Shown here: one piece after another, positions 44,315 through 52,523 of the stretch
How positions within the stretch are numbered: the first letter of the stretch is position 1
Layout: every line of letters starts with the position of its first letter
NCBI RefSeq assembly: GCF_033095785.1
Contig: NZ_CP137134.1
Location: 1,488,001-1,552,000 of the forward strand
DNA length: 64,000 nt
Direction of reading: 5' to 3'
DNA from: Nitrosospira sp. Is2
Lineage (GTDB): Bacteria; Pseudomonadota; Gammaproteobacteria; Burkholderiales; Nitrosomonadaceae
Notes under the pieces: generated by a model
The model's input: the letters and a program-made list of their open reading frames with translations, nothing else
Database searches by the model: none
Told to the model about the DNA's origin: nothing
Position numbers and translations under genes: made by a program

Positions 44315-44371
44315 TCATGTTTCTTTTAAATAAACCCGTCGCCTTCCATTACGCAGGAGCACGGCGGGAGA

Positions 44372-45472
44372 TCAGGTGCCCTCGGCAGGAGCGGGGGCGG
44401 GAACCGGGGCAGGGGTTGAGGCAGGGGCAGGAGCAGCAGCAGGAGCAGCGGATGGGATCTGGTAGACCCAGTAGCCGCCCTGCTGGTAGATGAGCTGCAC
44501 GGGTTTCAGGTCAAGCGGGGTGGAATTGGTGAAGGGGAGCATCTGGGCAATCAGGCTGTTGCTGTTCTTGTCCGTGCGCAGGAAGTAGCCCCGCACCATC
44601 TTGTCGGAGATCGATTGCAGGGTGTAGGTGGTGAAGTTGTTTTCCTGCATCCAGTTCTTGAGATAGCCGATCAGGCCGTGCATGTTGCCTTCCATGGGGA
44701 AGTTCTTGTAGGTGATGTCAAACTGGTCGGGCCGCATCAGCCCGAGCTTGTACAGGTCGGTGACGTGGAGCGCAATATAGGCTTCGCGCCCGCCTGCAAG
44801 TTCGCGCAGGATGGCAGCGCCCTGCTCGGGCTCTGCAAGGAGGGCGTCGGTGAAGCGCTCGAATTTGCGCCGCTCTTCCTCGGTTGCGGGTGCGCCCCAG
44901 AACTGGTCTTCGTATTTGCGGATGGATTCTTCACGGTTGCGCCAGGGGGTGGGAATGATCAGGGGCTGCCCCACATGGGTGGTGAAGAGGGTGTCGCGCC
45001 CGGCCAGGAGCTTGATCTGGCGCGAGGTGTCCCACCAGCCGAGGATCAGTGCGTCCTTGGCTGCGTATTTGTCGATGGCGGCAGCCAGGGTGGTCAGTTC
45101 ACCGAGTTTGCCGTCAACGGAGGCAACGAGTTCGCTGGTGTGGTTCTCCCAGTCGATGCGCACGGGCGGTGTCTGGCCGCGCCGGGCGGTGTGGCCAGAG
45201 GCCAGGGGCTTTTCGATCTCCTCGGCAAAGACTTCGTATTTGGCGATGGTGAGATCGGGCCAGGGTTCAAGTCCGAGCTTGCTGAATTTGTCCACGCTGC
45301 CTTCTTCCACCAGCTGGTAGCGGTAGGGTGCGGGGCCGGGGTTGAACCAGAGCCAGGCAAACCAGGCGAGCAAAAGAATTCCTCCCGCCACCAGGAGGAT
45401 GCCCAGTGAGGGGAGGAGTCGGTTGTTGCGCCGCGCCGGGGTGAGGGCGCGGCTGGTAGTTGCAGATGTCAA
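44372..45472 (-). CDS. haoB: Hydroxylamine oxidation protein HaoB (orf2)
   Basis: This is the conserved second gene of the hao cluster in ammonia oxidisers; its biochemical role is unknown. An N-terminal membrane anchor (LLPSLGILLVAGGILLLAWF) is followed by a periplasmic domain of about 290 residues (LGWWDTSRQIKLLAGRDTLF). The last 28 residues are a proline/alanine low-complexity tail (PAAAPAPASTPAPVPAPAP). No CxxCH motif is present, so it carries no c-type haem. It starts 6 nt after haoA, indicating a common transcript; proposed roles include HAO maturation or membrane tethering. Confidence 0.9.
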   Translation of the reverse strand: MTSATTSRALTPARRNNRLLPSLGILLVAGGILLLAWFAWLWFNPGPAPYRYQLVEEGSVDKFSKLGLEPWPDLTIAKYEVFAEEIEKPLASGHTARRGQTPPVRIDWENHTSELVASVDGKLGELTTLAAAIDKYAAKDALILGWWDTSRQIKLLAGRDTLFTTHVGQPLIIPTPWRNREESIRKYEDQFWGAPATEEERRKFERFTDALLAEPEQGAAILRELAGGREAYIALHVTDLYKLGLMRPDQFDITYKNFPMEGNMHGLIGYLKNWMQENNFTTYTLQSISDKMVRGYFLRTDKNSNSLIAQMLPFTNSTPLDLKPVQLIYQQGGYWVYQIPSAAPAAAPAPASTPAPVPAPAPAEGT

Positions 45473-45478
45473 GCTGGA

Positions 45479-47191
45479 TTAGCGCTCGCTTCTTTCGCGC
45501 CGGCGCCAGCCTGCCAGCGCCAGGGTGCCCGCAAGCAGCATGCCGCCGCCAAGACCGCCCAGGGAGATCTTGTCATCCTTGCTGTTCAAGTCCAGAAGAC
45601 CCGCACGGCGACCCGATTCCATCTTGGCTACCCGGGCCTGCAGGGCTGCCATTTCGCGTATCTTGGTGTTCTCGTCCATGATTTCGACGTAGGCGCGGTT
45701 CATGGGACCCCAGCCTTCGGTATAGGTCCAGCCGCCCGGGTTGACGTGCGCCAGTCCTACGTGAAGCTTGGGCAGGTCGTTCTCTCCCATTTCCAGCGCT
45801 TTCAGTTCGATGGCCGCAGGGTTGTTGTCCTTGGACCAGTAGAGCTGAGTGAAGCCGGCAAACATTTCTTTGTCAGGCGGCAGCGGCAACGGACGGTTGG
45901 TCTTCTGTCCGGTCAGCATGCCTTCCTTGTAGAGCTTCTCGGCGACTTCGTGCGCTTCCTTGTATTTGGCTAGGCCGTGCAAGGTGCCTTTGTCCATGAA
46001 TTCAAGATAGGAGCGGGCAAAGCGCTCGGAATGGCAGGAGGTGCAGGTCTTGACCCAGGAGTCAAGGCGCGCTTCCGACCATTCGCTGGTGATGTTCTCG
46101 GCGATGCCAGGAACAGCCGGGTAGTTGGCCCAGCGGATCTTGCGAACCACGTTGTGGCTGTATTTGCCTTCGTATTCAAAGTGGCAGCCAGCACAGGTCG
46201 GGGCAGTCTGACCGCCTTTGCTGTAGGCGTCCTTCAGCGGTGCACTCCAGTTCCACTTGTCGCCCATCATCGAGACGATCTTGCCGTGCTTGCTCATGGA
46301 GTAGGCTTCCCAGTTGTTGTGGTCAACCCCGCTGTGGCAGGTGGCACAAGCTTCCGGTTTGCGTGATTCGGCCGCTGAGAATTCGTGACGGGTGTGGCAG
46401 GAGTCGCACTTGTTCTGGTTGGTGTGGCACATGCTGCAGCCTTCGGCTATCTCACGCTGGGGCATGGCGGCAAACACGGCAACTTCTACGTTGGCTTTCC
46501 AATCCAGTGCGTGCGAGGGACGTCCCTGCGGCCATTGGTTGTTCGGCCAGATCAAGGTGTCGCGCTCGGATTCGCGTTCGGCAAATTCGGCCAGGTGACA
46601 CACGCCGCATACGTCCGCCGTGGGCATGCGCAGGTCTTTCATGTGGTCGGCCTTGCCCTTGGCGTTGATGTCAACGTGGCAGTCGATGCAGCCTACTTCC
46701 TTGAGCTTCTCGTTGGCGCCCAGCCGGTTCATCGAGCGAAGGTTCTTCTCGACTTCTTCCAGCTTGGCTTTCTTGTAGAAGGTGGGGTCTTCAGGCTTTA
46801 AGTTCCTGACCTTGTCCAGATTGGCGTGCGTGCTCTTCTTCCAGGCGCTCACCCATACCGGCGATTCGTCTGTGTGGCATTTGACGCATTCGTCCCGACC
46901 CGCCACTTCTTTCATGGAGGTCGGCGGCTTGTAGAACGAGGCCGGGTCAAAATACATGCTCATCGGAATCGGCTCCCAGTATTTGGCAAGGGTCCCGCGT
47001 CCAGCACCTTGCGCAGGATCCTTGTAGCGCTTGACCAGCGCTTCATGCAATTCCTTGGGCGAGGCCGATTGCTCCAGATTCAGCGCTTTGTATGTCTCTT
47101 TGGGTACGCTGGGAAAGTTAGCCCATGCAGTCGCGCTCAACAGCGCTCCACATGCCAGCGTAACCACCCTCAGCCAAGGCTTCGATGCCAT
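45479..47191 (-). CDS. haoA: Hydroxylamine oxidoreductase (octahaem)
   Basis: HAO oxidises hydroxylamine in the periplasm, releasing electrons to c554. A signal peptide (LRVVTLACGALLSATAWA) is followed by eight CxxCH sites: CVKCH, CIDCH, CGVCH, CSMCH, CDSCH, CATCH, CAGCH and CTSCH. The region GGWTYTEGWGPMNRAY holds the conserved tyrosines near the P460 crosslink site; the exact residue needs alignment. A C-terminal hydrophobic helix (LGGLGGGMLLAGTLALAGW) with a basic end may anchor it. A strong Shine-Dalgarno (AGGAGAG) precedes ATG 47191. The 570-residue length matches AOB HAO. Confidence 0.97.
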   Translation of the reverse strand: MASKPWLRVVTLACGALLSATAWANFPSVPKETYKALNLEQSASPKELHEALVKRYKDPAQGAGRGTLAKYWEPIPMSMYFDPASFYKPPTSMKEVAGRDECVKCHTDESPVWVSAWKKSTHANLDKVRNLKPEDPTFYKKAKLEEVEKNLRSMNRLGANEKLKEVGCIDCHVDINAKGKADHMKDLRMPTADVCGVCHLAEFAERESERDTLIWPNNQWPQGRPSHALDWKANVEVAVFAAMPQREIAEGCSMCHTNQNKCDSCHTRHEFSAAESRKPEACATCHSGVDHNNWEAYSMSKHGKIVSMMGDKWNWSAPLKDAYSKGGQTAPTCAGCHFEYEGKYSHNVVRKIRWANYPAVPGIAENITSEWSEARLDSWVKTCTSCHSERFARSYLEFMDKGTLHGLAKYKEAHEVAEKLYKEGMLTGQKTNRPLPLPPDKEMFAGFTQLYWSKDNNPAAIELKALEMGENDLPKLHVGLAHVNPGGWTYTEGWGPMNRAYVEIMDENTKIREMAALQARVAKMESGRRAGLLDLNSKDDKISLGGLGGGMLLAGTLALAGWRRRERSER

Positions 47192-47476
47192 CTCTTCTCT
47201 CCTATCTTCCGTAGTAATTTTTTTTGCTTAAACTTACCGCGCCGCCCCTGATCTTATTGATCTTATTATTACCGGCACGCGGTCCATCCCTATTTCAATC
47301 CGGTCCGCCCAATAAATCCCCCAAGGCAAATCCCAGCCTACTCTAAAACGCCGCATAGCCTAACCCGCATCCCCCTGTTGTGTCAAGAAAATTACAGGAG
47401 AATTAGACAGGCCATCGTCCTCTATGCAAACGCTAAAACCTCGTCCACATGGCCGTTTGAGGCGGCTTCTGTAGAA
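47192..47476. promoter_or_regulatory. haoA upstream region
   Basis: The gap between haoA and the nirK terminator must contain the hao promoter, reading leftward. The ribosome binding site is clear; a -35/-10 pair was not identified with confidence. An A-rich stretch lies at about 47220 on the coding strand. Confidence 0.4.
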
Positions 47477-47510
47477 AAAAGCGGCTTCAACTTTCGTTGA
47501 AGCCGCTTTT
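47477..47510 (-). terminator. nirK terminator
   Basis: A perfect 14-bp stem (AAAAGCGGCTTCAA / TTGAAGCCGCTTTT) encloses a 6-nt loop, with flanking A and T runs. It lies 26 nt after the nirK stop and insulates nirK from haoA. Confidence 0.92.
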
Positions 47511-47535
47511 CATTTTTGGAGCTTAAGCTTTGCTG

Positions 47536-48636
47536 TTAGTGATCCATTGCCGGGGTTGAATTCTCGTTTGGTTTCTTGAGTTGTATCATGAGATCGTCGT
47601 CCCATTTACCCTCGACATTCATGTGCGCTGCCGCACCCAGTAATACCGCCTCGATCAGGTTGTGGCTGAGGTACACGTACAGGCCGGGTTGCTTGAATTC
47701 ATACAACGCCGCCACTGCAGAACCGCCGGGAACGAACCAGGTTTCCTGATTGGTAATCGGTATATCGGCAAATGAGCCGCCAACCCATACCAGGTCGCCA
47801 TGGCCACCAATCAGGTGAGGCCTGGAATCGCGGTTGGCCTGGGCGTGAACGAACAGCACTTTCTCGCCCACTTTGGCCTTGAGCGCATTATCCCCGGTCA
47901 GAGCACCCACTGCGCCATTGAAGACGACATGGGTCGGGATAAGTCCCTTGGACAGTTCAAGCATCTCATGCATGCCTTCGGCAGGAGAGCCATAGGTCTT
48001 GAATTTGCCATCCGCACCCTTGGGCAGGTAGAGGTCCTGCTCGCCGACGTAGTAGACGCGGTCATAGCGCACAGGCTTGCCCTTGGCATCCTTCAGGCCA
48101 TCGCGCGGCAATACCATGATGGCTCCATTCATGCCGGAGATGACGTGAAACGGGATCATGGTGCCGCCAGGGGCGCAGTGATAGACAAATACCCCAGGCT
48201 TGGTGGCTTTCCAGCGCACTACCACATCTTCACCCGGTGCAACCAGGGTCAGGCCAGCGCTGCCCAAGGCGCCAGTGGAGGCGTGAAAGTCCACATTGTG
48301 CGACATGCTGCTGGTCTTGGGGTTGACCAGCGTCAGTTCAACATAGTCATCCTGATGCACGACAATCAGCGGGCCCGGAACGGTACCGTTGAACGTCAGC
48401 GCCCACATCTTGGTGCCATCCGGTGCAACATCCACCAACTTCTCGATGGTCTCCATGCGGATCTTGACTACCTTCGGTCCACCCTTGGCCACCTGGTCGT
48501 GCTTGGGCGCAAAGGGCGGCGCCACCAGTTCCTGGGTTACCACCGGTAATTTGGAAACGTTGGTCGCCGCTATGGCCGGGACAGCGCTCATACACAGCAA
48601 TCCCAAACCGACAACCCCTTGAACAACTTTGTCCAT
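47536..48636 (-). CDS. nirK: Copper-containing nitrite reductase
   Basis: NirK reduces nitrite to NO in the periplasm; in ammonia oxidisers it is also linked to hydroxylamine metabolism and nitrite tolerance. A signal peptide (MDKVVQGVVGLGLLCMSAVP) precedes two cupredoxin domains. Type 1 copper ligands are seen in YHCAPGGTMIPFHVISGM (Cys, His, Met), plus the SHNVDFHAS histidines. Type 2 ligands include the His of that segment, RPHLIGGHGD and YLSHNLIEAV. ATG 48636 is chosen because GGAGGG lies upstream. It is a single gene with its own terminator, not the ncgABC-nirK operon of Nitrosomonas. Confidence 0.95.
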   Translation of the reverse strand: MDKVVQGVVGLGLLCMSAVPAIAATNVSKLPVVTQELVAPPFAPKHDQVAKGGPKVVKIRMETIEKLVDVAPDGTKMWALTFNGTVPGPLIVVHQDDYVELTLVNPKTSSMSHNVDFHASTGALGSAGLTLVAPGEDVVVRWKATKPGVFVYHCAPGGTMIPFHVISGMNGAIMVLPRDGLKDAKGKPVRYDRVYYVGEQDLYLPKGADGKFKTYGSPAEGMHEMLELSKGLIPTHVVFNGAVGALTGDNALKAKVGEKVLFVHAQANRDSRPHLIGGHGDLVWVGGSFADIPITNQETWFVPGGSAVAALYEFKQPGLYVYLSHNLIEAVLLGAAAHMNVEGKWDDDLMIQLKKPNENSTPAMDH

Positions 48637-48720
48637 GTCTTCCCTCCATATATTGTTTATCACCGCGCATCATCCTGTGCGCCATTCCATCTGCCGTTCA
48701 ATCCTGACTGCTCACCCTTT

Positions 48721-48908
48721 TCTGAAGAGCATCTCTAAAAATTCAAACCCCGCAGGCGCAAAAGCGCCTGCGGACGCATCGCGCCCGCTAAGACGCCATC
48801 ATCCCGCAAAAAGGCTGAGGCAATATATATTCACGGGGGGAGAAAAACATTTTTCTGAACGACAACGAGGTATGCGCGAATTTCGAATTTTTAGAGATGC
48901 CCTTAAGA
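48721..48908. mobile_element. MITE-like element with 27-bp terminal inverted repeats
   Basis: Terminal repeats at 48721-48747 and 48882-48908 agree at 24 of 27 positions; the core GCATCTCTAAAAATTC is perfect. The 188-bp interior has a strong hairpin (CCGCAGGCGC AAAA GCGCCTGCGG, 48750-48773) and no transposase. It lies 85 nt upstream of nirK. Small size, matched ends and no coding sequence fit a non-autonomous miniature transposable element. Target duplications are not obvious. Confidence 0.65.
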
Positions 48909-49114
48909 GCGAAGGCCCGGCAACTATACAGCTTTACAATTTACATGTCCATGGAGAAAGTTACCGAAATAGCATTGATGTGAAAAGGGTTTTTCAAGGC
49001 GGTAAACCTTCTGTCATGAATATTCGGCATGGCGGCGCGTGCCGTAAATTCGACCTGAGGCCCCTTGCCAATGCCTAATCGGATGTCTAACGGATGCTAA
49101 GCTGGCTTGATGCA

Positions 49115-49987
49115 TCATCCACGGGCGCCATTTATATAAGCGGCAGTAAGTTCATGGGCGGGTGATTCAAATATCTGCCTGCAATGTCCAAATTCAACCA
49201 GCTGTCCCGCATGCTCCCTGATCCAGAAGAATGCCGCATAGTTTGCGATACGGCGAGCCTGCGCCAGGTTATGCGTCACAATAACGATGGTGTAGCGCCC
49301 GCGTAAGCGCTCGATGAGATCTTCCACGACACCGGAGGCGATCGGGTCCAAGGCGCTGCATGGCTCATCCATGAGCAGAATCTGGGGATTTAATGCGAGT
49401 GCGCGCGCAATGCAAAGGCGTTGCTGCTGTCCACCTGACAGGCTGAGCGCGGAAGTATGCAGCCGGTCGTGCACCTCTTCCCACAACCCGACATCCTGCA
49501 AGACGCGCTGTATGATGGCATCCGCTTCGCCGCGCCGGGTAATGCCATGTTCGCGCAAAGGCAACTCGATATTGCGATGGATTGAGAGCGGGAAAGGCGC
49601 GGGCTTCTGGAAGACCATGCCGATCTTCCGCCGTAGCACGCGCAAATCGCACGCAGGATCATGGATATCGCAATTATCAATGCGAATACGGCCTGTGATC
49701 CGGCAACCGGGGATCAGATCGGTGAGCCGGTTGAGCGAGGACAGGAAACTGGTTTTCCCACACCCGGAAGGACCGATCAGAGCAGTAATGCATCCGCGAT
49801 AGATATTCAGGGAGAGGCTCTCCAATGCGGTCCTCGCCCCATAGCTAAGAGAGAAGTTCTCCACCTCGATTACGGGCTGAGGTTCGCAACATGCCGGACC
49901 CAACTGCATGGGTCCGAGGGTATACGCGTCGTCCTGGCCGATGAAGTGCCCCGACGCCGTTGTGCTGGATCGGCGTTTTATGTTCAT
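49115..49987 (-). CDS. pstB: Phosphate ABC transporter ATP-binding protein
   Basis: PstB powers high-affinity phosphate import. ABC motifs are complete: Walker A LIGPSGCGKTSFL, signature LSGGQQQRLCIARALA, Walker B QILLMDEPCSALDP, and the switch His (IVIVTHN). The N-terminus carries about 30 extra residues before the ABC core (PVIEVENFSLSYGARTAL). The ATG overlaps the pstA stop by 4 nt. No phoU follows within the window, unusual for a pst operon. Confidence 0.95.
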   Translation of the reverse strand: MNIKRRSSTTASGHFIGQDDAYTLGPMQLGPACCEPQPVIEVENFSLSYGARTALESLSLNIYRGCITALIGPSGCGKTSFLSSLNRLTDLIPGCRITGRIRIDNCDIHDPACDLRVLRRKIGMVFQKPAPFPLSIHRNIELPLREHGITRRGEADAIIQRVLQDVGLWEEVHDRLHTSALSLSGGQQQRLCIARALALNPQILLMDEPCSALDPIASGVVEDLIERLRGRYTIVIVTHNLAQARRIANYAAFFWIREHAGQLVEFGHCRQIFESPAHELTAAYINGARG

Positions 49988-50868
49988 TCCGGTGCTATCT
50001 TTCCTCGTTGCCAGCCTGCTGCCAGCTTCATCGCAAGGAGGTTGATGAGCAGCAGCGCAGCGATCAGCACCAGTGCAGAGGCATGAGCGGGCGCGTCCCC
50101 GCCGGGAACATTCATTGATAAATCGAAGATATGCACTGCCAGCGTACGCCCGGAATCGAGCAGGGACCCGGGCATGCGGTCGACATATCCGCTGGTAAAT
50201 AATAAAGCCGCGGTTTCTGCCATGGCGCGGCCGATCCCCAGCAGCAACCCGGCTACCAGCGCAGGAGCCGCGGCGGGTAGCAACACATGATACAAGGTTC
50301 CTGCACGCGACATGCCCAACGCCACGGCTGATGAACGGTAGGTGTCCGGGACGGCACGCAAACCCGCCTCGGCGGTGCTGACAAGAATGGGCAGTAGCAT
50401 GCAGGCCAGGGTCAGCCCTCCGGACAAAATGGAAAACCCGAGACCGAGATAGATGCTAAAAAAAATATTGCCGAACAGGCCAAAGACGATGGAGGGTACT
50501 GCGGCAAGAATCTGCAGACTGTAGCGCACTGTGTAGCCGAAGCGGCTGCGAGCCGATAGATATTCGGCAAGCATGACAGCCGCAGCCCAGCCTAGCGGTA
50601 GAGCCACAACCAAAGCGGTCAGGAGGACCAGGGTGGTGGAGACCAGGATGGAGTTGATGCCGCCGCCTCGCCCGGCGTTCTGCGGGGGGTCCATGATGAA
50701 GCTCCAGGAAAGATGTTCAATCCCACCGCGCACAAGATCGCTGAGTATCCACAGAAATACGCCGCTGACCAGAAAAGCGACAGCATATACGGTCCATCCC
50801 GCCATCCGGTCCCGCCGATCATTGCCGCGCGGCACAGCCGTTGCCCAGGCTGTTTCAGCTTGTCCCAT
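49984..50868 (-). CDS. pstA: Phosphate ABC transporter permease PstA
   Basis: One of the two membrane subunits of the Pst complex. Six hydrophobic spans are visible and the permease coupling loop reads LRAVPDTYRSSAVALGMSRA before GTLYHVLLPAA. Downstream GRAMAETAALLFTSGY is the PstA-type segment. The start overlaps pstC by 14 nt. Coupled in the order S-C-A-B. Confidence 0.94.
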   Translation of the reverse strand: MGQAETAWATAVPRGNDRRDRMAGWTVYAVAFLVSGVFLWILSDLVRGGIEHLSWSFIMDPPQNAGRGGGINSILVSTTLVLLTALVVALPLGWAAAVMLAEYLSARSRFGYTVRYSLQILAAVPSIVFGLFGNIFFSIYLGLGFSILSGGLTLACMLLPILVSTAEAGLRAVPDTYRSSAVALGMSRAGTLYHVLLPAAAPALVAGLLLGIGRAMAETAALLFTSGYVDRMPGSLLDSGRTLAVHIFDLSMNVPGGDAPAHASALVLIAALLLINLLAMKLAAGWQRGKIAPE

Positions 50869-51739
50869 GCCAGCTCCTTCCCAGCCGCGCTGCGGCGCTC
50901 CATAGCGTGATCACCAGCACCATGAGCGCCAAGCCCGACACGAACAAAGCAGCTCTGTGGTCGCTTACGGCGTATGGCATTTCCAATGCAATATTAGCGG
51001 CGAGCGTTCGTACCGGGTCGTACACGCTGGACGCGTGCTGCACTACATTCCCCGTTACCATCAACACAGCCATGGTTTCCCCGATGGCACGTCCGGCCGC
51101 AAGGATAACGCCCGCAGTGATGCCCATCCTCGCCGTTGGCAGAGCCACGCCGCGAATGATGCCCCAACGCGACATGCCCAGCGCGGCCGCGCCGCGCAGG
51201 TATTCATCGGGCACAGCCAGCAGCGCCGCGTGCGCCGTAAGCGCGATGGTGGGTAGAATCATTAACGTCAGCACCAGGATCCCCGCCAGCAAACTGGCGC
51301 CCGGGGGGTGCAATTGATTAATCAGCGGCACCAGGGTGGTCAATCCCCAGAAGCCATAGACCACTGAGGGAACGCCCGCGAGCAATTCGACCAGACGCCG
51401 GTAAATGCCGGCGACTTGGGGCGGCGCGTAGTACGCGACAAATAACGCAGAGGCTATGCCAAGTGGCGTCGCCAGCAATAACGCCCCTCCTGCGGCGTAA
51501 AGCGTGCCCGACAGCATAGGCGCGAGGTTATATGCCCTTTCGGTGGGCTGCCACGAGGGGTCAGTGACAAAGCGCACCGGCTGGATGTCCCTGAGAAGAG
51601 ACGAGGACTCGGCCAGAAGGAAGAAAAGGATCAGCAGCACCAAGCCGGCCGCGATACCGGAGGCTATTCGCAGCAGCCAGAGAAACAGCGCGTCAATCGA
51701 CGGTGACGGGAACGAAATATTGGGCTTCGACCAGGTCAT
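50855..51739 (-). CDS. pstC: Phosphate ABC transporter permease PstC
   Basis: The other Pst membrane subunit. Segments LLAGVPSVVYGFWGLTTLVP, LAVPDEYLRGAAALGMSRW and GRAIGETMAVLMVTGN are PstC hallmarks. There are six predicted helices and a short first periplasmic loop (FVTDPSWQPTERAYNLAPML). Its start overlaps the pstS end by 47 nt; the long overlap leaves the exact start somewhat open. Confidence 0.94.
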   Translation of the reverse strand: MTWSKPNISFPSPSIDALFLWLLRIASGIAAGLVLLILFFLLAESSSLLRDIQPVRFVTDPSWQPTERAYNLAPMLSGTLYAAGGALLLATPLGIASALFVAYYAPPQVAGIYRRLVELLAGVPSVVYGFWGLTTLVPLINQLHPPGASLLAGILVLTLMILPTIALTAHAALLAVPDEYLRGAAALGMSRWGIIRGVALPTARMGITAGVILAAGRAIGETMAVLMVTGNVVQHASSVYDPVRTLAANIALEMPYAVSDHRAALFVSGLALMVLVITLWSAAARLGRSWHGTS

Positions 51740-52511
51740 GAACCTCCATGGAACGTGCGAAATCGATGAACTCCCGGGCCAGCCCTCCCGGCACAGCCCG
51801 TGTTACCAGATTCAGCGGCCGCGATAGCGGAAAAGTACCATTACGGACATTCGCCACCGTAGCAGCGACACCATCGAGCGGCAACAGCTTGATTGGCGTC
51901 CCATGCTTTGCTTCGTATGCGGCAGCGCCTATTGAAACGTAGCCGATTGCATTCCGGTTGCCCGCAACAGTTTTTATCCCCTGGGAGTTGTCGCCGATGA
52001 TTACATGCGGCTTAACTTCGCTGTTCTTTAGATTAAGATAGTTCAAAAACAGCTCAAGCGTGGAACGTCCCTCGGCTTTGTTGACCACGGTAATAGGCGA
52101 ATTCACCCCTCCCACTTCCTTCCAGTTCACAATTTTTCCGGTATAAATATCGATAAGCTGGCGCCGATTTAACACTACGGCGGGGTTGCTGGCGTGCACA
52201 ATAACTGCAACCCCATCCAACGCGATAGTGTGGGTGCGCAAACCCCGCTCTTCCGGCTTCAGGTCGCGCGATACCATGCCGATGTCGGCAGTCCCATTGC
52301 GGACATCGTTAATCCCCCGCGAAGAACCACCGGTCTGCACATCTATTCGTGTTCCAGGATGCCGTGATTCGAACCGCCGAGCGATCTCCCCAGCTAAGGG
52401 CGCTATTGTGCTGGCACCTGTCAACACCAGTTTTTGTGCTGCAGTGTTCCCCACTGGGCTCCACCAAAGTCCCGCGATAAACATTACTGCGCTCGCCATT
52501 GCAAGTTTCAT
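51693..52511 (-). CDS. pstS: Phosphate-binding protein PstS
   Basis: Periplasmic receptor of the Pst system. A signal peptide (MKLAMASAVMFIAGLWWSPV) is followed by the ligand loops GASTIAPLAGEIARRF, QTGGSSRGINDVRNGTADIG and VNKAEGRSTLELFL. The 272-residue length fits the shorter PstS class. First gene of pstSCAB, 12 nt after the flavoprotein fusion gene, so transcription may begin further upstream in the arsenosugar-type genes. PstS proteins discriminate phosphate from arsenate to differing degrees; this cannot be read here. Confidence 0.93.
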   Translation of the reverse strand: MKLAMASAVMFIAGLWWSPVGNTAAQKLVLTGASTIAPLAGEIARRFESRHPGTRIDVQTGGSSRGINDVRNGTADIGMVSRDLKPEERGLRTHTIALDGVAVIVHASNPAVVLNRRQLIDIYTGKIVNWKEVGGVNSPITVVNKAEGRSTLELFLNYLNLKNSEVKPHVIIGDNSQGIKTVAGNRNAIGYVSIGAAAYEAKHGTPIKLLPLDGVAATVANVRNGTFPLSRPLNLVTRAVPGGLAREFIDFARSMEVHDLVEAQYFVPVTVD

Positions 52512-52523
52512 GTCCCTTTCCCC

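Noticed and set aside
44615..45409. 264-codon open frame antisense to haoB
   Set aside because: Shadow of a GC-rich conserved gene; its translation shows no domain and mirrors haoB codon structure.
45977..46801. Several long plus-strand frames antisense to haoA
   Set aside because: haoA has eight haem motifs and is certain; the antisense frames are compositional artefacts.
48872..49078. 68-codon plus-strand frame overlapping the MITE-like right end
   Set aside because: Start lies inside the inverted repeat, the ribosome binding site is weak and the sequence is unrecognised; possible but unsupported.
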